Position numbers and translations under genes: made by a program. DNA of 64,000 nt, from contig CAKZQF010000007.1 of assembly GCA_937139475.1 (NCBI GenBank), forward strand, positions 1 through 64,000, written 5' to 3'. How positions within the stretch are numbered: the first letter of the stretch is position 1; each line of letters opens with the position of its first letter. Positions 37,074-47,508 of the stretch are shown here, one piece after another. This DNA is from an uncultured Gammaproteobacteria bacterium. Its GTDB lineage: Bacteria > Pseudomonadota > Gammaproteobacteria > Enterobacterales > Psychrobiaceae. The notes under the pieces were generated by a model. The model ran no database searches. It saw only the letters and a program-made list of their open reading frames with translations, and had not been told where the DNA came from.

Positions 37074-39908
37074 TTATCCTTTACTATCAAGAGAGGTGCG
37101 GCTCATCATCGCTCTCAACATATCAATGAGCTTATCGGCCTCATCATATTGCTGCTGCGCAATTTTATGCTCAATATCGCCACCAAGGGAAGCCATTGTA
37201 TTATAGCCAAACATGGATGCCGCTCCCGATAAACGGTGGGATATTGTCGCAATACTGGTATAGTCACCTTCTTCGATATGCTGAGAAATCAGTTCATAAT
37301 CAGCTGGTAGCGAGGCAATAAAATCTTCGACTAAATCGCTCATATCAACTTGTGACAAAGAATCTTGTGCATCTGGCAATATCACCTGCTTTAGGTAATG
37401 AGCAACAGTAGCAACAAATCGCTTACGCTCAATAGGCTTAGCAAGGTAGTCATCAAAACCTATCTCAAGATAGCGATCCACTTCGTGGGGCATCGCATTA
37501 GCTGTCAATGCAATGATCGGTTGGCTATACCCTTGCTCACGCAATGTATTAAAGGCATCAATGCCATTTACTTCTGGCATTTGGATATCCATGAGGATTA
37601 AATCAATGTGATGTTCGCGGCATTGAGAAATGGCTTCGTGTCCATTACTCGCCTCCAATACGGTGAGACCCATGACCTTCAGCAAGCGTGCAATTAGATG
37701 CCGGTTATCAGTATGATCTTCTGCCAGTAATACCGTGCCAGAAAGTTCATCATGGCGAGGCTCTACCACTTCAACAACGTGGGGCAGCTGTGTAGGGTCT
37801 TCCTCAATGCAGGGAAGAACCAAGGTAAATTCACTGCCATGATTATGCTCACTAATGACGGAAATGCGCCCGCCCATCATACCGGCTAATTCCTGCGACA
37901 AGCATAACCCCAGCCCTGCTCCTCCAAATCGCCGACTTATCGAATTATCAGCCTGACTAAAGCTTTTGAAGATCGCTTGTAATTGCTCTTGTTTAATCCC
38001 TATGCCTGTATCGGATATTTTAAAGATTAAATTATTCTGTTCAGATGAAAGTTCAATCGTGATCTTGCCACTGTGGGTAAACTTAATTGCATTTGAATAG
38101 AGGTTAATAAAGATTTGCTTGAGTCTAGTTCGGTCAATATTTACATTAAATGGGATCGGCAATTGATTTTTAACTTCAAAAGTCAGCCCTTTTTTACTAA
38201 CTTGCTCATGAAATAATTGCTTTAACTCTTCGATAACAACATGAATATCATGTGATTGATAATTCATTTTTAGCTTACCAACTTCTAAGCGATTAAGGTC
38301 AAGAATGTCATTTACTATGGTCAGAACATGTGTCGAATTACCTAAGATCACCTCAACTTCTTTGCGTTGATCAACTAACTTTACTTCGCCATTTACAAGG
38401 GACTGAGCATGGCCAATAATTGAGGTAAGCGGTGTTCTTATCTCATGGCTCATGTTTGCCATAAACTGACTTTTGACTAAGCTTGCTTGCTGTAACTCCT
38501 GGGTTAACTGCTCAAGCTCACTCGTTCGCTGGGCCACTTGTTGTTTTAATTCACGCTTAAGCTTCACACTAACGTTTCTGCGATAGATAAAGAACAGTAC
38601 AACAAGTGTAACTATAACAATAAAAAACAGCATATTACGCTGGTAGTTCGTCGCTTCCATCTTCAGTTGGTTTAAATCATCATTAAACTTTATCTCTTCC
38701 AGCTTTTGCTGCAAAACGGTCGATTCCTGATGGGTTTGATACCGAAAAAGCTGGTCTGCAAGTTGGCGATTTTTTTCCTGAGTATTCAACTCGATAAAGC
38801 GCCGCAGTGTCACCAGGGATTGTTCGGTTTGGGCTTGCGCAGCCTGAATTAAGGCTTTTAACCCCAAGTATTTACGTGTTCGATCTTGCATCTTTAATTC
38901 TTTAGCCAGCTCAAGCGCTAAGCTAATATTATTATCGGCATTTACAAGGTCTTGTTGTTGAAATTGTACATTGGCAAGCGTGTGTAGCCCTCCAACATGG
39001 GCAGCCTGATTGGCCGTAGCCTTGCCCAGCTCAATCGCTCGATTGGCATAATACTTTGCAGGTTCAAACTGCCCAAGAAGTATATAGACTTCCGAGAGGT
39101 TATGAGATTGTGAGGCAATAAAATAACGCTGTTGGGTTTGCTCGTAATGTTTTAATGACTTTTCATAATAGAATTTAGCCTGGAGCATATTATTCGCACT
39201 AAAATAGGCATTTCCCAAATCACCATAAGCCAACACGACACCATCGGTATCATTGATGCTTTTACGTTCATCAATCACTTTAAGTAGCATTTCAATGGCA
39301 ATATCATAGCGATGCAAACGAGTGTATAGCCCAGCTATATTAAAGTAGATATCAATACGGTCTTTGGCATCGCCATGGCTTTTATACAACTCAGTGGCAC
39401 GTTGGTAGTTAACCATTGCTTCTTTTGCATCATCGATGGCCGCATAGGCTAGACCGATATTATTATACAAAGCAGCAACTGTTTTAGGCTTTTCTAACGG
39501 CAAGTATATTTTTAATGAGCGCTGATAGGCTCTTAATGACTGCGAATACTCTCCACCATAATAAAATAATATCCCTAATATCTTATGCCCTTCAGCTTCT
39601 GCAATGAGTAGTTTGCGCTCTTTTGCAATCTTGATTAAACCTTTGGTGGCGTCGATCGCTCCCGCCGAATCATCATTACTACGATAAAGCGAAACGCTTG
39701 ACTTGAGTACATAGATAAGTTGTTTTGGTGTTAGTGAGTCATCATTGGCAAGACTAATGATTTGTTCAAGTGCAGCTGATTTGTCTGCGCTATCCTCTAT
39801 TTCTAGAATACGCTGTTGCAATTGTTTATCGGAAAATAACGCATTTGCATAACCACTAGTAGACAATAAGACAACTAAACATATTGCTTTTTTAATAATA
39901 TGTAACAC
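37074..39908 (-). CDS. TPR-containing hybrid sensor histidine kinase
   Basis: 944 residues, starting at a GTG (39908) preceded by AGGA. A signal peptide (about 1-24) is followed by about seven TPR units (about 60-375) in the periplasm, a coiled stretch, one transmembrane helix (about 426-442), a second coil, HisKA with H488 (MSHEIRTPL), an ATPase domain (N box NLYSNAIKF, DTGIGI, GAGLGL), a receiver domain with D774 and K824, and a C-terminal Hpt domain with H891 (HRLSGAASMFG). It can therefore carry a full His-Asp-His relay within one chain. The final response regulator is not adjacent. A periplasmic TPR sensor suggests a protein or peptide signal. Confidence 0.9.
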   Translation of the reverse strand: MLHIIKKAICLVVLLSTSGYANALFSDKQLQQRILEIEDSADKSAALEQIISLANDDSLTPKQLIYVLKSSVSLYRSNDDSAGAIDATKGLIKIAKERKLLIAEAEGHKILGILFYYGGEYSQSLRAYQRSLKIYLPLEKPKTVAALYNNIGLAYAAIDDAKEAMVNYQRATELYKSHGDAKDRIDIYFNIAGLYTRLHRYDIAIEMLLKVIDERKSINDTDGVVLAYGDLGNAYFSANNMLQAKFYYEKSLKHYEQTQQRYFIASQSHNLSEVYILLGQFEPAKYYANRAIELGKATANQAAHVGGLHTLANVQFQQQDLVNADNNISLALELAKELKMQDRTRKYLGLKALIQAAQAQTEQSLVTLRRFIELNTQEKNRQLADQLFRYQTHQESTVLQQKLEEIKFNDDLNQLKMEATNYQRNMLFFIVIVTLVVLFFIYRRNVSVKLKRELKQQVAQRTSELEQLTQELQQASLVKSQFMANMSHEIRTPLTSIIGHAQSLVNGEVKLVDQRKEVEVILGNSTHVLTIVNDILDLNRLEVGKLKMNYQSHDIHVVIEELKQLFHEQVSKKGLTFEVKNQLPIPFNVNIDRTRLKQIFINLYSNAIKFTHSGKITIELSSEQNNLIFKISDTGIGIKQEQLQAIFKSFSQADNSISRRFGGAGLGLCLSQELAGMMGGRISVISEHNHGSEFTLVLPCIEEDPTQLPHVVEVVEPRHDELSGTVLLAEDHTDNRHLIARLLKVMGLTVLEASNGHEAISQCREHHIDLILMDIQMPEVNGIDAFNTLREQGYSQPIIALTANAMPHEVDRYLEIGFDDYLAKPIERKRFVATVAHYLKQVILPDAQDSLSQVDMSDLVEDFIASLPADYELISQHIEEGDYTSIATISHRLSGAASMFGYNTMASLGGDIEHKIAQQQYDEADKLIDMLRAMMSRTSLDSKG

Positions 39909-40021
39909 CCTGTCCTCGTTGTTAGATACAATAAATACTATATAAAGAAAGCAAAGACCCTGCCCAGGAGCTGTCTATACGCTATCGACACCACGTTATA
40001 CTATATAAAGGACTATCGCTA

Positions 40022-41335
40022 TTGATTATTTGTTTAGCTAGGCGACTATTTACTACGCTTGTGCTTGTCATCATCACGATATTAATTGCAGCAGCCCTGT
40101 TTTTTATCATAATTCATGACAAAAAACCGCTGCAGTCGGCTAGTACAATAGTTAACGCCAATACGGCCCGTATGGCAAAATCAGCAATTGCCAGAAACAT
40201 TAAGGCACTTAGTCAGGACAAAAACAATATTAGCTTGAATGCATCAGCACCTGAGTTAGCCAGCCTCATTGAAATAATAGAACGAAGCAACAAGAATATT
40301 GCCGCCAGGCTCAATCTCTCTAATAATGGCCTTTATCTTGAGACAACATTTCGATCATATTGGCAGCGATACATCAACTTATCATTGTTAGTGGTGCCAT
40401 CTGCCAACGGCCTCACCATTAAATATATACGCGTAGGGGATATCGCACTACCCACGCAATACACTATCACTTTTGTTGACTTTCTACTCAAGCAACTTAC
40501 CGGTATTAAATTACTAGAGAATATCAACCACGTTGCTATTACGGAGCAATCGCTGGCGTTTGGCTATACCATGGTAAACAACAAGCAGCAATTAATTGGC
40601 TCACTAACAAACTTAGCCAAACGGTTCGGTTCACAACATAATATTGACAACGACTTAGCACTTACCGCCCTGTACTTTCGCCAGTTGCAAAATATGCAAC
40701 ATCATTCGAGGCAATGTCAAACACAACCATTGAGTTTTTTTATTAAGTCATTGGCAAAATCATCCTCAGAGATGCGTCAGGCTGGCTATAGCGCAGTCGA
40801 ACAAAACCGAGCTGCTATTTTTGCCTTGGCTGTCTATTTTGGTTCTTATCGTTTCGAATATTTTATTGGCAAGCTTTCCACTGACCTACCAAGGAAACCA
40901 CGTTGTTACTCCATTCCCACCATTGCTAAACGTCAAGACTTAACTAAGCATTTCGTATACTCTGCCGCCATTGAATTATTATCATCCAAACAAACCAGCG
41001 AGTTTGTTGGCGAGCTAAAGGAGTTACTCGATAGCAATTTAAATGGCAGTGGGTTTAGTTTTGTTGATTTGATGGCGGACCGAGCGGGTGTTTTATTTGC
41101 ACAGTTGTCGACGATGAATGAACGTTCGGCCTTTATTCATCAGCGTATCATTCAAGGGGAGTTTGGCGAGCAAGACCTATTTCCACCAAGCGTAGCCCTC
41201 CCTGAAAATTTGAGCCAGCATGAATTTGAAGACGCCTATCAACATATTGATGCGCCTGCTTACCTGCATTTAATTAAACAAATTGACGATAGATTAAATA
41301 CGCTGCCACTTTATAGTCGAGACCAGAATCTTTAA
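40022..41335 (+). CDS. Membrane-anchored protein of unknown function
   Basis: 437 residues. I do not recognise the family. The start is a TTG at 40022, supported by AAGGA 9 bases upstream; no ATG occurs in frame until about residue 51. One N-terminal transmembrane helix (about residues 10-30) would leave a periplasmic domain of about 400 residues. It has a mixed alpha/beta first half and a helical second half. A striking segment near the C-terminus, NGSGFSFVDLMADRAG, looks like a conserved core. The gene is divergent from the hybrid kinase and abuts the convergent glpK stop. No function is proposed. Confidence 0.7.
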   Translation: MIICLARRLFTTLVLVIITILIAAALFFIIIHDKKPLQSASTIVNANTARMAKSAIARNIKALSQDKNNISLNASAPELASLIEIIERSNKNIAARLNLSNNGLYLETTFRSYWQRYINLSLLVVPSANGLTIKYIRVGDIALPTQYTITFVDFLLKQLTGIKLLENINHVAITEQSLAFGYTMVNNKQQLIGSLTNLAKRFGSQHNIDNDLALTALYFRQLQNMQHHSRQCQTQPLSFFIKSLAKSSSEMRQAGYSAVEQNRAAIFALAVYFGSYRFEYFIGKLSTDLPRKPRCYSIPTIAKRQDLTKHFVYSAAIELLSSKQTSEFVGELKELLDSNLNGSGFSFVDLMADRAGVLFAQLSTMNERSAFIHQRIIQGEFGEQDLFPPSVALPENLSQHEFEDAYQHIDAPAYLHLIKQIDDRLNTLPLYSRDQNL

Positions 41336-42823
41336 TTACTGGCTTGAACTCGTCATACGGTTAACCGCAATCAACCATTGCTGATACAGACTGTTACGTT
41401 GCTGCTCAGACATGCTTGGTTTAAACACTCGGTCAGCCTTGCGCAATTTGGCAAGATGCTCAAGTGATTTAAATAGACCAGTCTGCAATCCTGCCAGATA
41501 AGCAACACCTAACGCTGTTGTCTCAATAATTTCACCGCGCTCAATGGGAGCGTCCAACATGTCAGACAAAAATTGCATTACCCAGTTATTGGCAGATAAA
41601 CCGCCATCGACACGTAGATTAGTTGGCCTAACGCCATCTCTTTCCATCGCCTTTTGCAAATCTTTTGTTTGATAGCAAACGGACTGCAATCCCGCACTAA
41701 CAATTTCTTTAATGCCTGAATCCCGGGTAAGACCAACAATGCCACCTCTGGCATCAGGATCCCAATAGGGCGCACCAAGCCCTGTAAATGCCGGTACCAA
41801 GAACACCCCATGATCCACTTTAACCTGCTGTGCCAGCGCTTCACTGTCTTTCGCATCATCGATAACTTGTAGGCCGTCGCGAAGCCATTGCACCGTAGCA
41901 CCGGCCATAAAGATACTGCCCTCGACGGCGTAATTAACCTGCCCATTTAATCGATAGGCAACGGTGGTAAGTAAACGATTACTTGAAAAAATAGGGTTGT
42001 AGCCGGTATTTAGCATTAGAAAGCAACCGGTGCCATAAGTACTTTTAGCCATCCCTTTTTCGAAACATGCTTGACCAAATAAAGCAGCTTGCTGGTCGCC
42101 TGCCATACCAGCTATCTTAATACTTTCACCGAACAGCGCTGCTTTGCTTTCCCCAAAGTCAGCAGCACAATCGAGCACCTTAGGCAGCATAGATGCTGGG
42201 ATATCAAATAATTCGAGCAACTCCTTATCCCAATCCTGCTGATGAATATTAAACAGTAAGGTACGTGATGCATTAGTCGCATCAGTTGCATGAGATTCGC
42301 CACCTGTTAAATGCCACAACAAAAAACTATCAATAGTGCCAAAAGCCAGCTGCCCCTGCTCTGCCTTGGCTCTTGCTCCCTCAACGGTATCTAAAATCCA
42401 TTTAATTTTGGTCGCGCAAAAATATGGATCGAGTAATAATCCTGTTTTTTCAGTAATTAGTGGCTCTAGTTGCTGTGATTTTAATGAGCGACAATACTCA
42501 CTAGTACGCCTGTCTTGCCACACAATAGCGTTGTAAATTGGCTGGCCTGTTTGTTTATCCCAAACAACAGTCGTTTCCCGTTGATTGGTGATACCGATAG
42601 CGGCAATATCACTCGCCGTAATGTGAGCTTTTTCAATAACCTCTAAACAACAATCAAGCACGGTTTGCCAAATATCGCTAGTGCGATGCTCAACCCAGCC
42701 ATCATTAGGGAATAGCTGTTCAAATTCCTGCTGTGCCTGCATAACCACTTGGCCCTGATTAGAGAAGAGTACTGCACGAGAACTTGTGGTGCCTTGATCG
42801 ATCGAAAGAATGTAGTTAGCCAT
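41336..42823 (-). CDS. glpK: Glycerol kinase
   Basis: 495 residues from the ATG at 42823, the usual length. The FGGY-kinase phosphate motif is [14 protein letters not shown] at the N-terminus. [51 protein letters not shown] and the C-terminal [16 protein letters not shown] are characteristic. It phosphorylates glycerol to glycerol-3-phosphate with ATP in the cytoplasm. glpF and glpD are not neighbours, so uptake genes must lie elsewhere. Its stop codon is immediately adjacent to the stop of the convergent unknown gene. Confidence 0.95.
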   Translation of the reverse strand: MANYILSIDQGTTSSRAVLFSNQGQVVMQAQQEFEQLFPNDGWVEHRTSDIWQTVLDCCLEVIEKAHITASDIAAIGITNQRETTVVWDKQTGQPIYNAIVWQDRRTSEYCRSLKSQQLEPLITEKTGLLLDPYFCATKIKWILDTVEGARAKAEQGQLAFGTIDSFLLWHLTGGESHATDATNASRTLLFNIHQQDWDKELLELFDIPASMLPKVLDCAADFGESKAALFGESIKIAGMAGDQQAALFGQACFEKGMAKSTYGTGCFLMLNTGYNPIFSSNRLLTTVAYRLNGQVNYAVEGSIFMAGATVQWLRDGLQVIDDAKDSEALAQQVKVDHGVFLVPAFTGLGAPYWDPDARGGIVGLTRDSGIKEIVSAGLQSVCYQTKDLQKAMERDGVRPTNLRVDGGLSANNWVMQFLSDMLDAPIERGEIIETTALGVAYLAGLQTGLFKSLEHLAKLRKADRVFKPSMSEQQRNSLYQQWLIAVNRMTSSSQ

Positions 42824-43006
42824 AAGTATCATCACTGAAAAATGTATTTAAACATAATGACTTGGAATACTCGATGGTGTCTAGTTTTTTATGATTTCGC
42901 CAAACGAAAGGCCTCCATCAGCTTTTCATCAGCTATTTATCACAACTAAATCAATCTATTTATCATTAACTTAATCACAATGATTCTTTTTACATTAGGA
43001 AAGACG

Positions 43007-44152
43007 ATGAGACTATCAACGCTAATATTACTACTATTATCAATCACTATTTGCCACGGCGCCAAGGCAGACACCACCAATGTATCGCGCATCAAGCATA
43101 TAAAAATTAACTCTAAGCTAGCGTCACAAGACATAGAATTTACCGTTATTACGCCCCAGGGCTACGACCCCAAAAGCACACAGCGCTATCCGGTTTTTTA
43201 TACCCAAACCGACTCGATACGATTAAAATTGATTAAGCAGCAGCTTGACTGGCTAAGTCATCTTGACTTTGGGCCAGTGCCAAAAATGTTGATTGTCGCG
43301 CTGCCAAGCATCACCTTACCAAATCAACCAAAACACAAAAATGCCGCCGCTTCGGGTTTGTCGACGCCACTAGCGATCAAAGTGCTAACCGAGGAAATAT
43401 TTCCCTACATTGACACTCACTTTCATAACCAACCTTTTAAAATCATTGAAGGCTATTCAACTCAAGCCAATTTCCCGCTAGATATATTGGCATCAAAGCC
43501 AGCACTATTTAATGCCTATATCAGTATTAGCCCTGCACTAGTGCTCGACAAGTCAGCGTTACTTAAACGGTTAACAACAACATTAAGTAAGCATCAATTG
43601 CCTCATACAAGCTTGTACACCAGCTTGGGTAGCTTTGAACAAAACAAACCATTGTTCAAACAATTAGAAAAGATAATAAAAGGTGGGAAATCGGAATTGG
43701 CGTATCAACTGGTCGATCTCAGCGAAATCAACTACTACACAACACCAGTAACCGCGCTGCCCCAAGCATTGGAGCAACTATTTAAAGATCGGCAGCCACA
43801 AGATATTGAACAGTTTAGAGCCCAAGGCATGGAGGGAGTTATCCGTTATTATGAGCAACTTAAGGACAAATATGGTTACCTAATGTCACCCCTTTCAACC
43901 TTAGTTGACTTGGGACAATTACAACTCGAACATAACGAGGCCACCGCCGCACAACAAACCTTCGAACACATCATTAAGCTAAAACCCAATAGCCTGTACT
44001 ACTTAACACTATTGGCCAAAGCGCAGCAAAAAAATCATCAAATATTAACAGCTAAACAGACGCTACAAAAAGCACTTAAGCTAGCCAAGGCAACCAAGAT
44101 TCAAGGTGAGATTGACTATGTAGAGTCTCAGATAAAAGCACTTGTTCAATGA
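43007..44152 (+). CDS. Secreted esterase-like protein with C-terminal TPRs
   Basis: 381 residues from the ATG at 43007, chosen because AGGA lies 8 bases upstream and a clear signal peptide follows (cleavage after AKA, about residue 21). The middle resembles the esterase D/enterochelin-esterase alpha/beta hydrolase group (PVFYTQTD, EEIFPYIDTHFH). The nucleophile elbow would be S151 in EGYSTQAN, lacking the second glycine of the usual G-x-S-x-G; catalysis is therefore uncertain. The last 100 residues form two TPR-like repeats. It is probably periplasmic. The CadC-like gene downstream on the other strand may be unrelated. Confidence 0.72.
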   Translation: MRLSTLILLLLSITICHGAKADTTNVSRIKHIKINSKLASQDIEFTVITPQGYDPKSTQRYPVFYTQTDSIRLKLIKQQLDWLSHLDFGPVPKMLIVALPSITLPNQPKHKNAAASGLSTPLAIKVLTEEIFPYIDTHFHNQPFKIIEGYSTQANFPLDILASKPALFNAYISISPALVLDKSALLKRLTTTLSKHQLPHTSLYTSLGSFEQNKPLFKQLEKIIKGGKSELAYQLVDLSEINYYTTPVTALPQALEQLFKDRQPQDIEQFRAQGMEGVIRYYEQLKDKYGYLMSPLSTLVDLGQLQLEHNEATAAQQTFEHIIKLKPNSLYYLTLLAKAQQKNHQILTAKQTLQKALKLAKATKIQGEIDYVESQIKALVQ

Positions 44153-44314
44153 TACGATTTACATTACGTAAGTGATCTTGTTGTGCTTTGGAAAAATAAT
44201 CTAGAACAAGGCGCTCGATTGACCAATAGCAGATTATTGGGATTGAGAGCAACGCTGTTATTGTTTATTTTAACTAGCACAAATGGGCAGATATTTAATG
44301 TAAATGGGATAAAC

Positions 44315-46339
44315 TCATTTGAGCAGCATTATTTCTTTGTTTTCGCCAACCAGGCGTTCACTAAGCATGTGCTGTTGTGCTGGTTGAATATCTGTCATGA
44401 GTAGGGCTTTTTGATCAAACTGTCCTACTATTTTTGCCTGGCGATTGCGCAGATTGAATTGCCAGATATTAAACCGCTTATCTTGTAGATAAATAGCGTC
44501 ATCGCGTAAATAGAAGCGCCAATGCAAAACCACGTCCCCCAACTCAGCGATGGCTAAGCGCTGTCCATTATCAAGTAACTGGAGCTGGCCATGCTGACTA
44601 CTAACGATAAACTGATGTGGCCCAACTTTTTGCACCCAAGATTGAGAACCTTCAATTTCCACTGCCTGAGACAGGCTGGTTAAATCCAAACTGACTATAT
44701 TCAATTTGCCGTTATGATTGAGCTCAATAAGCAGTTGCGGATGCCCTTTCTCATCTACAATCCATTGAAATAGATTAGTGACAGGCCCTTGAACCTTTAA
44801 TTGCGTTTCACTTTGCTTGCTAAGATCTAGAAGGAATAACTTCGAGTCGCTCAAATAAATAAGTTTCAAGCCGTCAGGTGACCACAAGTAATGAGAAATT
44901 GAGGAGCTAGCTTGAGTCAGCTGAGTTGACTGCCCCTGACTCACTAACCAAACTTGCCCCTTGCCAGTCCTGCTAGAAAGGGTGGCAATCCCTTGATGCT
45001 CTGGCCTGAACTGCGCCTGAGTTTCTTGTGCAGTAGAACGGCCAATCGTTTGATACTGAGACTCTTGAGCGCGCCAGTTGAATAAACCGATATCCCAATC
45101 AGCGTGTCCTATTTCGACAATTAACTGCGCTTGCTGATAAGGCAAAATGTTATATAACTTATCGTTGCTCAGTATCGTTGAATACGTCACTTCACCATCG
45201 AGGTTAAATTGATAAATTTTGTTATTGGCCGCCAACATGACTTGCGAAGCGTCGCACCAATGTGGATAAAAAGCATCACTAGCTAACTCTAGATTTTCCA
45301 TAAAGGGCAAAGGCCATTGTCGCTCTGGTGAAAATTCATCATTCAACAATTTTCCAACAGATAAAAACCATTGCCCTTCAATCAGCGCGATATAAGCTAA
45401 TTTATTCGCCACCTCATTAAAGGCATAGCGATGCATCGCGTGTGGCACCCCGTTAATGGCATGCACAGTTTGCTGAGTTAAATCGACACGAATCAGCTTA
45501 GCATCGGCATTCTTGGCTTGGTGAAAAGCCAGTAGATTAGCGTTATCTATCCAATGAGGGCTATGCCAGAATGCATTGTGGCAATCTTTAACTAACGAAA
45601 CCTGCTTGCTTGTAACTTCTACTTGAATTAAGCGAGCGCATTTTTTATTGTCGATAAGCTGCAAATGACCGAACGTTATAACAGCGCCATCATTTGAAAA
45701 TGCGAGCTTTCCCATGATGTTTGTTTGACTGAGCAAAAGAGATTCTGCACCGCTTTGCATATCGCGCACAATTAACTGATGATTGCCAGGCGCAATCACA
45801 CGAACAAAGGCCAATGTTTTCTGATCTGGAGACAGCACCGTGGCCAATTCTTGCGTGTCGCTACTGGTAAGTGGCGTAACTTGAGTGTATTGATGTGCCG
45901 CTGTGGGCTGAAAATAATAGTAAAGGCCAGCCATGATGCTAAAAAATATGAGCCCCAAAACCACCTTAGCCCCAAGGCTGCCTTTGTGCTGCTTATCGCT
46001 ACTCCGCTCGTTCAGACGCTCAGGTGAACTTTCGCTAACATTAGCGACCAGGCTATAACCTAGCTTAGGGTATGTTTTAATGACCTGTTGGCGCCTTGCA
46101 TCATCGTCCAGCGATTTACGTAGCTGAGCAATGCAGCGCTGCAATGCGTTAGGAGCAACGATAACATCCCCCCACACTTGCGAAATAATTTCTTGCTGAG
46201 CAACAACTTGAGCTTGGCTTGCCACCAATACTTTTAGTACTTGTAACGCGCGCGGCTCTATTGAGCGTGTCTGCTGCGCAACAATGACTTCACCACGTTG
46301 CCAGTCGACCTTATGGCCATTTATCCACACAATATTCAA
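44315..46339 (-). CDS. CadC-like membrane transcriptional regulator with beta-propeller sensor
   Basis: 674 residues. An OmpR/PhoB-type winged helix lies at the N-terminus (about 5-105; EPRALQVLKVL, GYSLVANV), without a receiver domain. One transmembrane helix (about 125-146) follows, then a periplasmic TolB/WD40-like beta-propeller of about 500 residues with repeating LSPDQKTLAFV-type blades. This ToxR/CadC layout lets a membrane protein bind promoters directly. The start is a TTG whose ribosome binding site (AAGG) lies inside the hairpin at 46344-46379. The signal and targets are unknown; an adjacent esterase-like gene is a candidate target. Confidence 0.85.
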   Translation of the reverse strand: MNIVWINGHKVDWQRGEVIVAQQTRSIEPRALQVLKVLVASQAQVVAQQEIISQVWGDVIVAPNALQRCIAQLRKSLDDDARRQQVIKTYPKLGYSLVANVSESSPERLNERSSDKQHKGSLGAKVVLGLIFFSIMAGLYYYFQPTAAHQYTQVTPLTSSDTQELATVLSPDQKTLAFVRVIAPGNHQLIVRDMQSGAESLLLSQTNIMGKLAFSNDGAVITFGHLQLIDNKKCARLIQVEVTSKQVSLVKDCHNAFWHSPHWIDNANLLAFHQAKNADAKLIRVDLTQQTVHAINGVPHAMHRYAFNEVANKLAYIALIEGQWFLSVGKLLNDEFSPERQWPLPFMENLELASDAFYPHWCDASQVMLAANNKIYQFNLDGEVTYSTILSNDKLYNILPYQQAQLIVEIGHADWDIGLFNWRAQESQYQTIGRSTAQETQAQFRPEHQGIATLSSRTGKGQVWLVSQGQSTQLTQASSSISHYLWSPDGLKLIYLSDSKLFLLDLSKQSETQLKVQGPVTNLFQWIVDEKGHPQLLIELNHNGKLNIVSLDLTSLSQAVEIEGSQSWVQKVGPHQFIVSSQHGQLQLLDNGQRLAIAELGDVVLHWRFYLRDDAIYLQDKRFNIWQFNLRNRQAKIVGQFDQKALLMTDIQPAQQHMLSERLVGENKEIMLLK

Positions 46340-46343
46340 TTAA

Positions 46344-46379
46344 GCCTTATGATAATCCCCAAGCTGATTATCATAAGGC
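46344..46379 (-). terminator. Hairpin between dinB and the CadC-like gene
   Basis: GCCTTATGATAATC (46344-46357) and GATTATCATAAGGC (46366-46379) form a perfect 14-bp stem with an 8-base loop, directly after the dinB stop. It looks like a terminator, but T-richness is modest. Its distal arm contains the AAGG that serves as ribosome binding site for the next gene. Confidence 0.6.
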
Positions 46380-47450
46380 CTATCGATCATCAAACAAAGA
46401 CATTTGTGGAGAAGGTGTTGATTCAACTTTTTCACTGGGCAAACCAACTGACAAACCAATTAAACGAATTGAGCGCCCATCGGCTCGCTCAAGCGCCTGT
46501 TCCAGTAAGTCGATGCATAATTGACGATCTATTGCTGTGCTTGCTTTCTCGGCGGTGGTTGACTGAAAATCATTAAATTTAAGCTTGATGCCTTGCTTGC
46601 TAATTGATTGTTGCGGATTCACTTTGGATAATCGACGTATTAGCTCCGGCATTAGCTTATCGAGCACTTCAACACAGGCTGCCTGCCCCGTAATATCTGC
46701 TGGCAGCGTCGTTTCAACCCCAACAGATTTTCGCTGATGATGGGGGTTTACAGGCCGTTCATCAATCCCAATACTACGCTGTTTTAGTACCGTGGCAAAC
46801 TTGCCAAAGTACTTCTCCAGCATCGAAAATTCAGCCTTGCGAATATCATCACCAGTGGTTAAACCTAGCCTTTGCAGCTTGTTGAAAGTCACTTTACCCA
46901 CACCAGATATTTGATCCAGCGACATATTGCGTGAAAACTTATCAACCTCATCTGGGGTAACAACATACTGACCATTTGGCTTGTTAAGATCAGAGGCAAT
47001 TTTCGCCATAAACTTATTGGGCGCAATACCAGCAGACGCCGTGAGCCCGGTTTTTTCAAAAATTTGTTGTCGGATTTGCTTGGCAATTAAGGTAGCACTG
47101 CCGTGACACTGGGTACAATCGGTAACATCCAGGTAGGCTTCATCTAGTGAGAGGGGCTCAACTAAGTCGGTATACTGATGGTATATCTCATTAATTTGCT
47201 TCGATACCTCTTTATAAACGGACATCCGTCCAGGTACAAGCACCAGCTTGCGGCACAATTTTAATGCTTGCGCAGTTGCCATCGCACTGCGCACGCCATA
47301 TTCACGCGCAAGATAATTGCAGGTTGAAATAACCCCGCGGCGTTCTTCACTACCGCCAACCGCTATCGGAAGGTGAGCAATCAAAGGGTTATCACGCATC
47401 TCAACGGCTGCATAAAAGCAGTCCATATCAACATGTATTATCTTACGCAT
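46380..47450 (-). CDS. dinB: DNA polymerase IV (Y-family)
   Basis: 356 residues from the ATG at 47450. Catalytic acidic residues are D8 ([12 protein letters not shown]) and D103/E104 ([10 protein letters not shown]). [33 protein letters not shown] and [10 protein letters not shown] (helix-hairpin-helix) are family blocks. The C-terminus QMSLFDDR is a beta-clamp-binding motif. It performs error-prone translesion synthesis. A perfect LexA box 15-30 bases before the start shows SOS control. Confidence 0.97.
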   Translation of the reverse strand: MRKIIHVDMDCFYAAVEMRDNPLIAHLPIAVGGSEERRGVISTCNYLAREYGVRSAMATAQALKLCRKLVLVPGRMSVYKEVSKQINEIYHQYTDLVEPLSLDEAYLDVTDCTQCHGSATLIAKQIRQQIFEKTGLTASAGIAPNKFMAKIASDLNKPNGQYVVTPDEVDKFSRNMSLDQISGVGKVTFNKLQRLGLTTGDDIRKAEFSMLEKYFGKFATVLKQRSIGIDERPVNPHHQRKSVGVETTLPADITGQAACVEVLDKLMPELIRRLSKVNPQQSISKQGIKLKFNDFQSTTAEKASTAIDRQLCIDLLEQALERADGRSIRLIGLSVGLPSEKVESTPSPQMSLFDDR

Positions 47451-47464
47451 CGCACTCTCGCACA

Positions 47465-47480
47465 CTGTATATAACAACAG
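47465..47480 (-). promoter_or_regulatory. LexA (SOS) box of dinB
   Basis: On the minus strand CTGTTGTTATATACAG matches CTGT-N8-ACAG exactly, with flanking A and T extending the palindrome. It lies 15-30 bases upstream of the dinB start codon, overlapping the likely promoter or ribosome binding region. Confidence 0.88.
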
Positions 47481-47508
47481 TATATCTATTTGTGCTCGCG
47501 TGTCAATT

